Shown piece by piece: positions 42,809 to 52,173 of a DNA stretch of 64,000 bases. Where the stretch lies: NCBI RefSeq assembly GCF_010093025.1, contig NZ_CP048114.1, forward strand, positions 2,914,001 through 2,978,000. The letters run 5' to 3'. The stretch comes from Edaphobacter sp. 12200R-103. Lineage in GTDB: Bacteria; Acidobacteriota; Terriglobia; Terriglobales; Acidobacteriaceae. Both the position numbers and the translations under genes were made by a program. Within the stretch, counting starts at the first letter, position 1. Every line of letters starts with the position of its first letter. The notes under the pieces are model-generated. The model was not told the origin of the DNA. It saw nothing but the letters and a program-made list of their open reading frames with translations, and made no database searches.

Positions 42809-42902
42809 TCCTTCGCTTTCCCTTCTTCCAGTCCCATCCACTGTATTGCATCCTCATAATTCGCCTTGAGTGAAGCAATCAGGAGGCGTCGCTCCAGTAG
42901 AA

Positions 42903-45900
42903 CTAAAAGCCGTACTTGAAGGCCATCTGAATGACACGCGAGTCGTTGCCGACAGTCGAAGTGATGCGGCCGAATGTGGACGTTCCAAACGTCAGCCCAG
43001 GTTGCGCGAAATGGGCTTCGTTGAAGACATTGAAGACCTCAAAGCGAAAGTCCGCGTGTTGCGTCTCGGTGATCCAAAAGATCTTGAAGATGGAGGCGTC
43101 TGTCGTATTGAAGCCCGGTCCCACGACTGCGCCGCGCGGTTCATCACCCGACCTGCTGTTGTCGATCTTCGTTCCTGTCTTAGGAAGGGCGAAGCACGAT
43201 GTATCAAAGAACGTTGTCGTGGTTCCCACATTCCGATTCGCATAATCGTTCGGATTGCACGTCATGTTGGGCCGGAAGGTCAGCGATTGCGCTGTGGTCG
43301 AAGAGTTCACCACCGTGAAAGGATTGCCCGACTGGGCTTGGAAGATACCGTTGATCTGCCAGCCACCGATCAGCAGACGCTCCGCTGCAGGCCTGCCTAG
43401 CAGACGCGGAAGCTCGTAGCCGAAGCTGAGTACAAAACGGTTGCGCGTATCGAAGAGCGAGTTCCCGCGCTCGCGCTCCATGGCACGATCGATGGAGGTC
43501 TGATCTCCGATCGTGACCGGTAGAACTGGGCGCGAGTCGTTTCCGATGTTCAGGCCGGAGACATTGTCGATCGACCGGCTCCAGGTATACGCCGCCGTGG
43601 CCGTCGCACGATGCCAGGTACGCAGCGTCCACTGCGCCTGCAGCGAGTCATACCAGCTGCTTGCTGCTGAAAACGTAGGTCGCGTCAGCCCGAGCGCGGG
43701 AAATACCGCGCGAGTTCCCGCAGCATAGGCGTTAATGGCTGACGTGGACGGAACCACATTTGTGGGGTTCACTTCGATAAAGACCGGAAGCTGGCTCGCA
43801 CGCGTTCCGACATAGCCAACCTCAAAGCCCATCTGCGACGTGAACTGGTGCTCGATGCCCAGGTTGTAGTGCTGAACCCGAGGAGCCTTGTAGGAGTGCG
43901 GAAGGCTCCAGCCGATGAAGGTCAGTCCGGGAGGAAAGCCGACTGCTCCAGTCGAGACTCCCCGGTACGGATTAGAAAACCACTCTGAGCTTGCCGTGCT
44001 TCCCGGCCGCTGATAGAAGTCGATCTCCTGCAGCGGCTGAAACGGCGGCGCCAGCGTGCCGTTCTGGAAGAAGTCACCCTGCCCGGGCACCGTGTCGAAG
44101 TAGATCCCATAGGCCGCGCGAAATACTGTCCGGCCGTCGCCTGTGGGGTCGTAGATGGCGGCAAGTCGCGGCGAGACATTGTTCGTGTCTGCGTAATACG
44201 TCGCTGCCGGCGTCTCGCGATCACCGGGATAGACCAGTCCGAGCGGAGCATTTGGCTGCACCGTCGACTGCTGGCCCGGATGCAGCGCGGCCAGATGTCC
44301 TTTCGCTTCGGTGTAGGGCTGGTTGACCTCGTAGCGTGCGCCAGCAACGATCGTCAGCTTGGGGCTGAGGCGAAACTGGTCCTGCGCATACCCGGAGTAG
44401 GTCCACGAAGTTCCATTCATTGCCGGATCGCCCGATCCCTGCTGAAACATATACGGATACCCGAGCAGGAAATCGGCCAGAGCATATCCCGTGAAGTTGG
44501 CGTTGAAGGTAAATGCGCCGTTGGGCCGGTTGATATAGAGCAGGCCGATTCCGTCGCGGCGAACTTCGCCACCGAACTGGAGGGTGTGACGTCCCTTCGT
44601 CCATGTAAGGTCGTCCGAGATCGTGTCCACACTGTTCTTGCGCAACGCAAACGGCTGCTGGGCATCTCCCTGGGTGAAGTACCCGGTGACCAGAACATTC
44701 GGCAGACCTGCTGCCTGCGCGTTGGTGGAGTGGAAACTGTATCCCGCTGAGCTGAGATCAACTCCGCTGGTCTGATTGGGCTTGCCGTTGATCCACTGCC
44801 GCGCATATCGGGCGACGTTGATCATGCGCGCGTTGATCACCCATGTGTCAGACCCCATGGCGTCCTGCAGGGTCATCAACTGACGATTGCCTGCCGGTGC
44901 AAAGTTCGATGGCGTGATCGGACCGAAGAGATTCTGGTGCGACCGCATGTAGCGGCCAAGCAGCGCGTGGGCCCCCACCTTCAGGTCGACGCGCACACCA
45001 CCCATGTCGCGGTTATCGATATTCGGCGGCGCCGCGGTGTAGTAGTTGCCGGGGGCGTTGGGGAGTGGAACGGAGTTGCTGAGCAGGTACGCGCTGACAG
45101 GGCTGATGCGCGCCGGATCGATGACATTCGCACGCCCCTGATACGAAAACTGCTGGCCCGTTGTAGGATCGATGATCTTCGTGGAGAGCTCTGAGAAATC
45201 GCCCCGCCGCATCGCCGCGCTCGGCACCGGCTGATTCAACACATTGCTGGTCGCATCCTTCAGCCGGAAGCCCTCGTAGAAGCCGAAGACAAACAAGCGA
45301 TCACGAAGGATCTTTCCTCCCGCCGTTCCGCCAAACTGATTCTGCTGGTAGTTCGGCTTCGTCTTTGCGAAGTAGTTCTTCGCGGCCAGTGCAGCCTCAC
45401 GGTTGAACTCCCACACGCTGCCGTGCCAGTTGTTCGTTCCGGAACGAGTGACGACATTCACAATGGCGCCCGCGCTCCTGCCGTACTGCGCGTCGTAAGA
45501 GTGCGTCATGATCTTGAACTGCTCGATCGCATCCGGCGGAGGCCGCATGACAAAGCCGCTGTTGAACGAGTCGTTGTTTGGAGCGCCGTCCAGCAGAAAG
45601 CTGTTCGACTGATTGCGCATTCCATTTACGTTGAAGCTTCCAGTCGTGTTGCCAAAGCCACCCGGGGTAGCGTTTCCATTCGCGCCGCCCAGCGCTGCAG
45701 GAGCAGCAATGACGCCGGGGATGAGCGTCCCAAGCTGTGCGAAGCTGCGTCCATTCAGAGGAAGATCGACCACGGCCCGATGGTTCACCACGGTGCCCAG
45801 CGTTGCATTACCGGTCTCCACCAGCGGAGCACCTCCTGTCACGGTCACCTCTTCAACGACGACGCCTAGCTGCAGATGCACATCAACACGCGAGGTTCCG

Positions 45901-46244
45901 TTGACCTGCACCTCGACCTTCTCCACGCTCGTCGTCTTAAAACCCATGGCCATGGCCTTCAACCGGTAGATCCCGGGACTCACCAGGGGAAAGGCATACG
46001 CGCCATCACCGCCGCTCATCGCCGTCCGCTCGGCCGCAGTAGCCGCGCTGGTCAGCTTTACCTCCACGCCGGACACCACCTGCCCTGCCGGATCGTAGAC
46101 GACTCCAGAGACCTGGCCCGCAGCCTGCGCGAGCAACAGACGCCCGCCACACAGAGACACCACCATCAAAACGAGTGGAAGAAACAGACGAGCAGAACCT
46201 GCAGGCAAATATCGCCGGAAGCGGGTCTTAAATGCTTCACGCAT
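42903..46244 (-). CDS. TonB-dependent receptor, Oar-like, with N-terminal carboxypeptidase-regulatory domain
   Basis: 1113 residues. Signal peptide (LFLPLVLMVVSLCGGRLLLA). A CarboxypepD_reg-like domain follows (GQVSGVVYDPAGQVVSGVEVKLTSAAT to about 110), then the plug (VVDLPLNGRSFAQLGTLIPGV, SFNVNGMRNQSNSFLLDGAPNN, YDAQYGRSAGAIVNVVTRSGTN) and a large 22-strand barrel ending FKYGF. This is the form expanded in Acidobacteriota and Bacteroidota for uptake of large nutrients. It is the first gene of an operon with a symporter and a peptidase and faces a GntR regulator across a 176-bp gap with a perfect 16-bp palindrome. The ligand is unknown. Confidence 0.9.
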   Translation of the reverse strand: MREAFKTRFRRYLPAGSARLFLPLVLMVVSLCGGRLLLAQAAGQVSGVVYDPAGQVVSGVEVKLTSAATAAERTAMSGGDGAYAFPLVSPGIYRLKAMAMGFKTTSVEKVEVQVNGTSRVDVHLQLGVVVEEVTVTGGAPLVETGNATLGTVVNHRAVVDLPLNGRSFAQLGTLIPGVIAAPAALGGANGNATPGGFGNTTGSFNVNGMRNQSNSFLLDGAPNNDSFNSGFVMRPPPDAIEQFKIMTHSYDAQYGRSAGAIVNVVTRSGTNNWHGSVWEFNREAALAAKNYFAKTKPNYQQNQFGGTAGGKILRDRLFVFGFYEGFRLKDATSNVLNQPVPSAAMRRGDFSELSTKIIDPTTGQQFSYQGRANVIDPARISPVSAYLLSNSVPLPNAPGNYYTAAPPNIDNRDMGGVRVDLKVGAHALLGRYMRSHQNLFGPITPSNFAPAGNRQLMTLQDAMGSDTWVINARMINVARYARQWINGKPNQTSGVDLSSAGYSFHSTNAQAAGLPNVLVTGYFTQGDAQQPFALRKNSVDTISDDLTWTKGRHTLQFGGEVRRDGIGLLYINRPNGAFTFNANFTGYALADFLLGYPYMFQQGSGDPAMNGTSWTYSGYAQDQFRLSPKLTIVAGARYEVNQPYTEAKGHLAALHPGQQSTVQPNAPLGLVYPGDRETPAATYYADTNNVSPRLAAIYDPTGDGRTVFRAAYGIYFDTVPGQGDFFQNGTLAPPFQPLQEIDFYQRPGSTASSEWFSNPYRGVSTGAVGFPPGLTFIGWSLPHSYKAPRVQHYNLGIEHQFTSQMGFEVGYVGTRASQLPVFIEVNPTNVVPSTSAINAYAAGTRAVFPALGLTRPTFSAASSWYDSLQAQWTLRTWHRATATAAYTWSRSIDNVSGLNIGNDSRPVLPVTIGDQTSIDRAMERERGNSLFDTRNRFVLSFGYELPRLLGRPAAERLLIGGWQINGIFQAQSGNPFTVVNSSTTAQSLTFRPNMTCNPNDYANRNVGTTTTFFDTSCFALPKTGTKIDNSRSGDEPRGAVVGPGFNTTDASIFKIFWITETQHADFRFEVFNVFNEAHFAQPGLTFGTSTFGRITSTVGNDSRVIQMAFKYGF

Positions 46245-46322
46245 AGCACCACTCTAGATGCAAAGAGAGAGGTGCAAAGAGCTGTATCGCCTACATGGCA
46301 AGGCGGTACACCAGCGATGCAG

Positions 46323-46338
46323 AATCGGTATACCGATT
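46323..46338. promoter_or_regulatory. Perfect palindrome, probable GntR(FCD) operator
   Basis: AATCGGTATACCGATT is a perfect 16-bp palindrome between the TonB-receptor gene and the divergent GntR gene. The central GGTATACC fits the NNGTATACNN-type sites known for FadR/FCD-subfamily GntR regulators. It likely controls both directions; this is an inference. Confidence 0.7.
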
Positions 46339-46420
46339 GCATTTGCCCGAATACCGCAGGGCTGCTTCCAGGGATTTATCCTAGAGAAGGCTGACACCTC
46401 AGCTCCCCCGGGGACTCGCA

Positions 46421-47143
46421 ATGGAAAGCATCGTAGAAACCCTCTACCGCAGACTCCGCCAGGACATCGTCGAGTGCGAGCTGACGCCCGGGCGCGCCTT
46501 CTCCGAGACCGAGTTCGGCCGTCTTTACAATGCAAGCCGCACTCCCATCCGCGAGGTCTGTCGCCGGCTGGAACATGACGGCCTCATCCGCATCATCCCC
46601 TTCCGCGGCTACCGCATCGCACCTCTCTCCGTAGCCGAGTTTCACGATCTCGAAGAGTTGCAGCTCATCTTCGAACCCGAAGCCGCTGCACTGGCGGCAG
46701 AGCGGGCCAGCGAGGAAGAGATCGCCGAGATGAAGAAGCTCGCCACGTATGAGTATCGCGTCGGCGACCGCTCCAGCTATCGCGAGTTTATCCAGACCAA
46801 CTATCAGCTCCATACCCTGATCGCGCAGTCCACCCGCAACATGCGCCTGCTCGACGTTGTCAGCAACGCCCACGTTCGCCTGATGCGCTTCTTCTACCTC
46901 GGTCTGCCGTTTGACTCTTACGGCCCCGCGCTGGTCGCAGAACACATCCGCCTTGTCGATGCTATCGCCAGCCGGAATGTCACTGACGCACGGCATTACG
47001 CAGGCGAGCACATCCGCCAGGCGATGGAACGCAGCGCCAGCATGTTGATGAACGCCATTCGCTTCGGCGAGGCTGTCTTTGGCGCCAACCAATCGCTCGA
47101 AGGCACGATTCCCCATGCGGCTGCAGGGGTTCGTCGCCCGTAA
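46421..47143 (+). CDS. GntR-family regulator, FCD subfamily
   Basis: 240 residues. N-terminal winged helix: LYRRLRQDIVECELTPGRAFSETEFGRLYNASRTPIREVCRRLEHDGLIRIIPFRGYRIAPLS (residues about 8-70). The FCD ligand-binding domain follows, with the conserved metal/ligand His and Arg residues around QTNYQLHTLIAQSTRNMRL, EHIRLVDAIASRN and HYAGEHIRQAM. Such regulators bind small acids, sugars acids or amino acids and usually repress a neighbouring catabolic operon. Here the divergent TonB receptor/symporter/peptidase operon is the clear candidate target, through the palindrome 46323-46338. ATG 46421 has only a weak ribosome binding site. Confidence 0.9.
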   Translation: MESIVETLYRRLRQDIVECELTPGRAFSETEFGRLYNASRTPIREVCRRLEHDGLIRIIPFRGYRIAPLSVAEFHDLEELQLIFEPEAAALAAERASEEEIAEMKKLATYEYRVGDRSSYREFIQTNYQLHTLIAQSTRNMRLLDVVSNAHVRLMRFFYLGLPFDSYGPALVAEHIRLVDAIASRNVTDARHYAGEHIRQAMERSASMLMNAIRFGEAVFGANQSLEGTIPHAAAGVRRP

Positions 47144-47203
47144 GCCGCTTCCTCACCGCTGCTTCTACCCTTCGCCCCGGCATTTAGCGATAATGAATCT
47201 GCT

Positions 47204-49105
47204 ATGTCCAAGCAACAATTTCAGACTGAAGTCAGCCAACTCCTTCACCTCATCGTCCACTCGCTCTACTCTCACCCGGAGATCTTTCTCCGCGAACTGA
47301 TCTCCAACTCCTCCGACGCGCTCGACAAGCTGCGGCACCTGACCCTGGTCGACGAAAAGTACAAGGCTCTCGTCGGCGATGGTATCGATTCGCCGCGGAT
47401 CGACCTCGAGCTGAACGAGGAGGCCAAAACCCTCACCATCTCCGATACCGGAATCGGCATGAGCGAGGAAGACCTTGTCTCGCACCTCGGCACCATCGCC
47501 CGTTCCGGAACAAAGAACTTCCTCTCGCAGCTCTCCGGCGACGACCGCAAGGACTCCAACCTGATCGGCCAGTTCGGCGTGGGTTTCTATTCCGTCTTCA
47601 TGGTGGCCGACAAGGTCGAGGTCACCTCGCGCAAGGCGGGCGAAGACAAGACCTTCCGCTGGACCTCCGACGGCAAGACCGGCTTCGACATCGAAGAGGT
47701 CACAGGCGCAGCCGCACGCTCTTCCGCGGGCACGACCGTCCTCATCCACTTCAACGAAGAGGGCTCGCAGTACGCCAACAGCTACCGGTTGCAGGAGATC
47801 GTCAAGAAGTACTCCAACCACATCGCGTTCCCGATCTTCCTTACCTATGACAAGAGCGAGTGGAACGCCGAGAAGAAGGAGTCTGAGAAGAAGCGCGTCA
47901 CCGAGCAGGTCAACGCCGCCAGCGCCATGTGGCAGCGGTCCAAGTCCGAGCTGACCGACGAGGACTACAAGGAGTTCTATAAGTCCATCACCGGCGACTG
48001 GGAAGATCCGCTCTTCTGGTTCCACACCCGCGCCGAGGGCAATCTCGAGTACACCACTCTGTTCTACATCCCGGCGAAGGCCCCCATGGACCTCTACCAG
48101 GTCGATTACAAGACGGGCGTCAAACTCTACGTGAAGCGCGTCTTCATCATGGACGACTCCAAGGAGCTTCTGCCGCCATACCTCCGTTTCGTGCGCGGCA
48201 TCATCGACTCCGAGGATCTCCCGCTCAACGTCTCGCGAGAGATCCTGCAGCAGAACCGCATCCTCACCACCATCAAGACCGCGAGCGTCAAGAAGATCCT
48301 CTCCGAGCTGAAGTCCATCTCCGAGAACGACAAGGAGAAGTATGCAAAGTTCATCGCCGAGTACAACCGTCCTCTGAAGGAAGGTCTCTACGGCGACTTC
48401 GCTAACCGCGAGACGCTGCTCGAACTGATCCGCTTCAAGTCGACCAGGGCAGAAGGCCTCACCAGTCTGGCCGAGGCGAAGTCGCGCATGCAGCCTGAGC
48501 AGAAGGCGCTCTACTACATCACCGGCGGCACCGAGAACATGCTGCGCAACTCGCCCTTGCTCGAGATCTACAAGAAGAAGGACATCGAAGTCCTGATCCT
48601 CGACGACGACATCGACGAGATTGTCTTCTCCACGATCGACAAGTACGGCGACACCGACCTGAAGGCCGTCAACAAGGGAGCCGCCAGCGAGGACCTGAAA
48701 GACGAAACCGCGCCCGAGAAGGCTGCCGAAAAGGCCGAAGCTCTCAAGCCTCTGCTCGAAAAGATCAAGGCCACGCTCGGCGACGCCGTCAAAGAGGTTC
48801 GCCCCTCCGCACGTCTCGCCGACAGCCCTTCGGTCATCGTCTCCGACGAGGACGAACCCTCCGCACGCATGCGCCAGATGATGCGCGCCATGGGCCAGAA
48901 GGAGATGCCCGAGCCCTCGCCTACACTCGAGATCAACCCCGATCACGAGATCATCCAGAAGCTGCTCGCCGACCCCAGCAACGGCAGGGTAGAAGACGCG
49001 GCCTGGCTGCTCTTCGATCAGGCCCTGCTGCTTGAAGGCGTGCCGCTAAAGGACCCGGCAACCTTCGTGCAGCGCCTCAACCGCGTGCTGAATCAGTCCA
49101 TCTGA
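47204..49105 (+). CDS. htpG: Molecular chaperone HtpG (Hsp90)
   Basis: 633 residues, usual length. The GHKL ATPase domain shows LRELISNSSDALDKLRHLTL, ISDTGIGMSEEDLVSHLGTIARSGT and QFGVGFYSVFMVADKV. The middle domain has GVKLYVKRVFIMDD, LPPYLRFVRGIIDSEDLPLNVSRE and the C-terminal dimerisation domain has LADSPSVIVSDEDEPSARMRQMM. It is an ATP-driven chaperone of the cytosol. Start ATG 47204; no strong ribosome binding site. It stands as a single transcription unit with a strong hairpin terminator at 49123-49155. Confidence 0.95.
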   Translation: MSKQQFQTEVSQLLHLIVHSLYSHPEIFLRELISNSSDALDKLRHLTLVDEKYKALVGDGIDSPRIDLELNEEAKTLTISDTGIGMSEEDLVSHLGTIARSGTKNFLSQLSGDDRKDSNLIGQFGVGFYSVFMVADKVEVTSRKAGEDKTFRWTSDGKTGFDIEEVTGAAARSSAGTTVLIHFNEEGSQYANSYRLQEIVKKYSNHIAFPIFLTYDKSEWNAEKKESEKKRVTEQVNAASAMWQRSKSELTDEDYKEFYKSITGDWEDPLFWFHTRAEGNLEYTTLFYIPAKAPMDLYQVDYKTGVKLYVKRVFIMDDSKELLPPYLRFVRGIIDSEDLPLNVSREILQQNRILTTIKTASVKKILSELKSISENDKEKYAKFIAEYNRPLKEGLYGDFANRETLLELIRFKSTRAEGLTSLAEAKSRMQPEQKALYYITGGTENMLRNSPLLEIYKKKDIEVLILDDDIDEIVFSTIDKYGDTDLKAVNKGAASEDLKDETAPEKAAEKAEALKPLLEKIKATLGDAVKEVRPSARLADSPSVIVSDEDEPSARMRQMMRAMGQKEMPEPSPTLEINPDHEIIQKLLADPSNGRVEDAAWLLFDQALLLEGVPLKDPATFVQRLNRVLNQSI

Positions 49106-49122
49106 ACGCATTTCATGACAGA

Positions 49123-49155
49123 CAAGAACGCCTCCCCTAAAGGGAGGCGTTCTTG
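49123..49155. terminator. Bidirectional terminator between htpG and the GMC gene
   Basis: Perfect 14-bp stem CAAGAACGCCTCCC / GGGAGGCGTTCTTG with a 5-nt loop, centred between convergent genes. Confidence 0.85.
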
Positions 49156-49171
49156 CTAACTGAATCAAGGT

Positions 49172-50860
49172 CTACAACTCACCCTTCTTCATCTGCCCCA
49201 CGGCATAGTCACAGGCTCTCGCCGTCATTGCCATGTACGTCAGCGAAGGATTCTGGCAGGCAGATGACGCCATGAACGAACCGTCCGTGATGAACAGGTT
49301 CTTCACGTCATGCGCCTGGTTCCACTGGTTCAGCACCGAGGTCTTCGGATCGCGTCCCATGCGGGCGCTTCCCATCTCGTGAATGCACTCGCCCGGCAGC
49401 GATGGCGTTGTCATCAGGGTAATGTCTTTGGCGCCGGCCGCATCCAGCATCTCCGCCGCGCTGTTCATCGCGTCTTTGAAGATGGCGAGCTCATTCTCGC
49501 GCCACTTATGGCTGATGTTCATCGTGGGAATACCCCAGGCGTCAACCTTCTCGCGGTTCAGCTGCATGCGGTTCTCCGGATTCGGAAGGCACTCACCCCA
49601 TGCGCCAAAAGTGAACCGCCAGGGTCCGGGAGTACGCAGCTGATGCTTGAAGTCCGCGCCGAAACCTGCCATCTCACTGCCCCGTCCCCAGTCCTCGCGC
49701 CCGGCTCCTCCCTGGTAGCCGTAGCCGCGCACGAAGTCCGGATGCTTCTCCTTGACGTTACGGAACCGCGGCATATAGATGCCGTTGGGGCGGTTGCCAA
49801 GCTGCTGGCGATCCAGATTTCCCGGCATGACGCCGCTGGCCCCAGCGTGGAAGATGTGGTCCATCAGGTTACGCCCCACCTGATCGCTGGAGTTGGCAAG
49901 GCCGTTGGAGAACTCCGGTGTCGCAGAATTCATCAGGATGCGCGCCGACTCGAGCGTCGATGCGCAAAGGAAGACGACCTTCGCGTGGAACTCCAGACTC
50001 TCTCTGGTGTTTGCGTCGATCACGCGTACGCCCGAAATGCGCCGCGTCTGTGGATCGAAGATCAGGCTGTGAACCACGCTGAACGGACGCAGCGTCATCT
50101 TGCCCGTCGCCTCGGCCGCAGGCAGGGTGGAATGGATGCTGCTGAAGTACGAGCGCGTGATGCAGCCGCGTCCGCACGGCCCGCAGTAGTGGCAGGCTGC
50201 GCGTCCGCGATGAGGCACGGTCAGGATCGCTGTGCGGCCGATGGTCAGGCAGCGATCGGGAAACTTTTGCGCCACCACTTTGCGCATATCGAGCTCGGCG
50301 CAGTTCATCTCAAACGGCGGAAGAAACTTGCCATCGGGCAACTGCGGCAGGCCCTCCGCCTGTCCACTGACGCCGATAAAGTCTTCTACGTAGTCGTACC
50401 AGGGCTCGATATCCTTGTAGCGAATCGGCCAGTCAACGCCGTGGCCGTCCTTCAGGTTGGCCTCAAAATCAAGGTCGCTCCAGCGATAGCTCTGCCTTCC
50501 CCACATGACCGAGCGGCCTCCGACATGCCGTCCACGAAGGAACAGATAAGGCTGATCCTTCGGTGTGGTGTATGGGTTCTCAAGATCGTTGACGAAGAAC
50601 TTGGCGTTCCACTCGTCCGCGATGTGCCTCTGCATCGGCTGGTACACCTTCTCGTACTGCCTGTCGCGCATGCCGCGAAACTTCACGTCCCACGTCGGCA
50701 CGTGCTCCACGTAGTCCCGCTCGGGCACAATCGTCTGCCCGGCCTCGAGCACCAGCGTCTGCATACCCTTCTCGGTCAACTCTTTGGCCGCCCAGCCGCC
50801 CGAAATGCCGGAGCCGATCACGATTGCGTCGAAGTTGTTCGCCTGTCCAATGACGTTCAT
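49172..50860 (-). CDS. GMC-family oxidoreductase (large subunit, FAD)
   Basis: 562 residues. The FAD-binding start is FDAIVIGSGISGGWAAKELTEKGMQTLVLEAG (residues 9-40). Further blocks are GGRSVMWGRQSYRWSDLDFEAN, HYCGPCGRGCI (a Cys-rich loop) and LPGECIHEMGSARMGRDPKTSVLNQWNQAHDVKNLFITDGSFMASSACQNPSLTYMAMTARACDYA with the active-site His/Asn pair. This is the gluconate-2-dehydrogenase/fructose-dehydrogenase branch. It overlaps the upstream small-subunit gene by 4 bp; that subunit carries a Tat signal, so the complex is probably exported as a folded pair. No cytochrome c subunit gene is adjacent. Substrate: a sugar or polyol, not specified. Confidence 0.87.
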   Translation of the reverse strand: MNVIGQANNFDAIVIGSGISGGWAAKELTEKGMQTLVLEAGQTIVPERDYVEHVPTWDVKFRGMRDRQYEKVYQPMQRHIADEWNAKFFVNDLENPYTTPKDQPYLFLRGRHVGGRSVMWGRQSYRWSDLDFEANLKDGHGVDWPIRYKDIEPWYDYVEDFIGVSGQAEGLPQLPDGKFLPPFEMNCAELDMRKVVAQKFPDRCLTIGRTAILTVPHRGRAACHYCGPCGRGCITRSYFSSIHSTLPAAEATGKMTLRPFSVVHSLIFDPQTRRISGVRVIDANTRESLEFHAKVVFLCASTLESARILMNSATPEFSNGLANSSDQVGRNLMDHIFHAGASGVMPGNLDRQQLGNRPNGIYMPRFRNVKEKHPDFVRGYGYQGGAGREDWGRGSEMAGFGADFKHQLRTPGPWRFTFGAWGECLPNPENRMQLNREKVDAWGIPTMNISHKWRENELAIFKDAMNSAAEMLDAAGAKDITLMTTPSLPGECIHEMGSARMGRDPKTSVLNQWNQAHDVKNLFITDGSFMASSACQNPSLTYMAMTARACDYAVGQMKKGEL

Positions 50861-51465
50861 TGCTGCACCACCTTCAGCGGAGCGCAGCCCGCGTGTTCGG
50901 GAGGAATAATCGACCTACCCAGTTCCTTTTGAAATCCAATCTGCGAGGTGTAATAGCCAGTCAGCGTCAGCTTCTTCATCGTGTAGAAGAAGTTCACCGG
51001 AATCGGCTTCGTCTGTTGCGGGATCGAGACATGGCTTCTGGTCACCCTCTTCCGCAGCTGCGCGGCATAGTCCATCGCCTCAGCGTCCAGCCCCTTCATC
51101 AACTCCGTCTGCTGTTCCGGCGAGCAGGCGACGAAGGCCTTTCCGAACTTCTTTTTGCTACCTGCATCCACATCAGCCAAACCGCTCAGAAACTCCTTCG
51201 TCTCAGCGGGCTCGTACCACTCCGTCAGTAGAAGATCGATGAACTCAGGCACGCCCACTTCCTTTGCTCCAGGAGTATCGGTTGTGGGGATGATCCTCTC
51301 TGCGAGCGTAGCTACGGTCTCATGCTGATGAGCATCCAGGGTTCTAAAGCGTATGGTGCCCGCTGCCTTCGCATTCGCCTCTTCCAATATTGCCAGCGCC
51401 TCACGCGGAAACGCCGAGATCGCTGCTGTTGAACCTAACAATTTCAAAACATCGCGCCGTTGCAT
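50857..51465 (-). CDS. Gluconate 2-dehydrogenase subunit 3-like protein, Tat signal
   Basis: 202 residues. Tat signal QRRDVLKLLGSTAAISAF, cut after about residue 25. The rest matches the gluconate_2-dh3 family: FRTLDAHQHETVATLAERIIPTTDTPGAKEVGVPEFIDLLL and a C-terminal region with FFYTMKKLTLTGYYTSQIGFQKELG. The small subunit helps fold and export the partner GMC enzyme through the Tat pore. The gene precedes the GMC gene with a 4-bp ATGA overlap, so expression is coupled. Confidence 0.87.
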   Translation of the reverse strand: MQRRDVLKLLGSTAAISAFPREALAILEEANAKAAGTIRFRTLDAHQHETVATLAERIIPTTDTPGAKEVGVPEFIDLLLTEWYEPAETKEFLSGLADVDAGSKKKFGKAFVACSPEQQTELMKGLDAEAMDYAAQLRKRVTRSHVSIPQQTKPIPVNFFYTMKKLTLTGYYTSQIGFQKELGRSIIPPEHAGCAPLKVVQQ

Positions 51466-51541
51466 ACTTGTCTCCGACTCCAGCGGGCCATTTTACATGC
51501 TCAAGACAACTACTCCGCAACCCTGCACTTTGTTGAGGATT

Positions 51542-51577
51542 AAAGCAAGCCCGGATCACTTCAGTGGGCTTGCTTTT
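51542..51577 (-). terminator. Terminator at the end of the RbsD/FucU-like gene
   Basis: On the minus strand, AAAGCAAGCCC and GGGCTTGCTTT form an 11-bp stem around a 13-nt loop. The first arm lies in the last codons of the gene ending at 51561. Confidence 0.65.
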
Positions 51578-52133
51578 CACCAGCCTTCATCGCCTCCCGC
51601 AACTTCCGCTCGCCGTCCGCGCTTAGGTACTTGCAATCCAGCTGCAGAAAAACAGACGTATACGGCACCGTCATCGTAGTCTTGAGCACCAGCACCTTGT
51701 AGGTCTTTGCGGTCTCGCTGACCTTGTCCAGGATCTCTGCATGCGGAAGCGACTGTACCGTGTACGGCTTCAGCACCTTCTGCAGCCCCTCACGATACGC
51801 GCTCACGTTTGCGTAATCACTGGAGGGGACATAGGGCAGTTCGGCATCCAGAAAGACCAGGGGTCGTACGTGGATCGAGTGCGAAATCGCCCAAAGCACG
51901 GCTCGCGTGACCGCCAGCTGATCTTCCCCGGTCTCGACTGTTTCGACTCCGGGCGATATTTGTAGCGGATACGCCGAATCGACGATCAGGATCCAGTTGC
52001 GATGGCCCAGCAGCGGAAGCTCCTGCCGCAGCGTCGTCTGCCAGTCAGGCTTCCCCGCCTGCGCGTTTCCATCTTGCGAAGGAAGACCGCAAACCAATAG
52101 TAGCAATAGCGCAATAAGACCTCTCTTCCGCAT
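51561..52133 (-). CDS. Exported protein with RbsD/FucU-like domain (tentative)
   Basis: 190 residues from ATG 52133, supported by GGAGAGG upstream. Signal peptide (RKRGLIALLLLLVCGLPSQ). The mature part, LPLLGHRNWILIVDSAYPLQ, then TRAVLWAISHSIHVRPLVFLDAELPYVP and YREGLQKVL, resembles the RbsD/FucU fold (a His near the start, then a strand with an Asp). Cytosolic RbsD/FucU are sugar mutarotases; an exported version could change sugar anomers in the periplasm near the GMC oxidase, but this is speculative. It lies about 95 bp after the Tat-signal subunit gene, which is not in its operon. Confidence 0.55.
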   Translation of the reverse strand: MRKRGLIALLLLLVCGLPSQDGNAQAGKPDWQTTLRQELPLLGHRNWILIVDSAYPLQISPGVETVETGEDQLAVTRAVLWAISHSIHVRPLVFLDAELPYVPSSDYANVSAYREGLQKVLKPYTVQSLPHAEILDKVSETAKTYKVLVLKTTMTVPYTSVFLQLDCKYLSADGERKLREAMKAGEKQAH

Positions 52134-52173
52134 GCAAACCTCTCCGGCCACACATCATCGCACGCGGAGCTTG

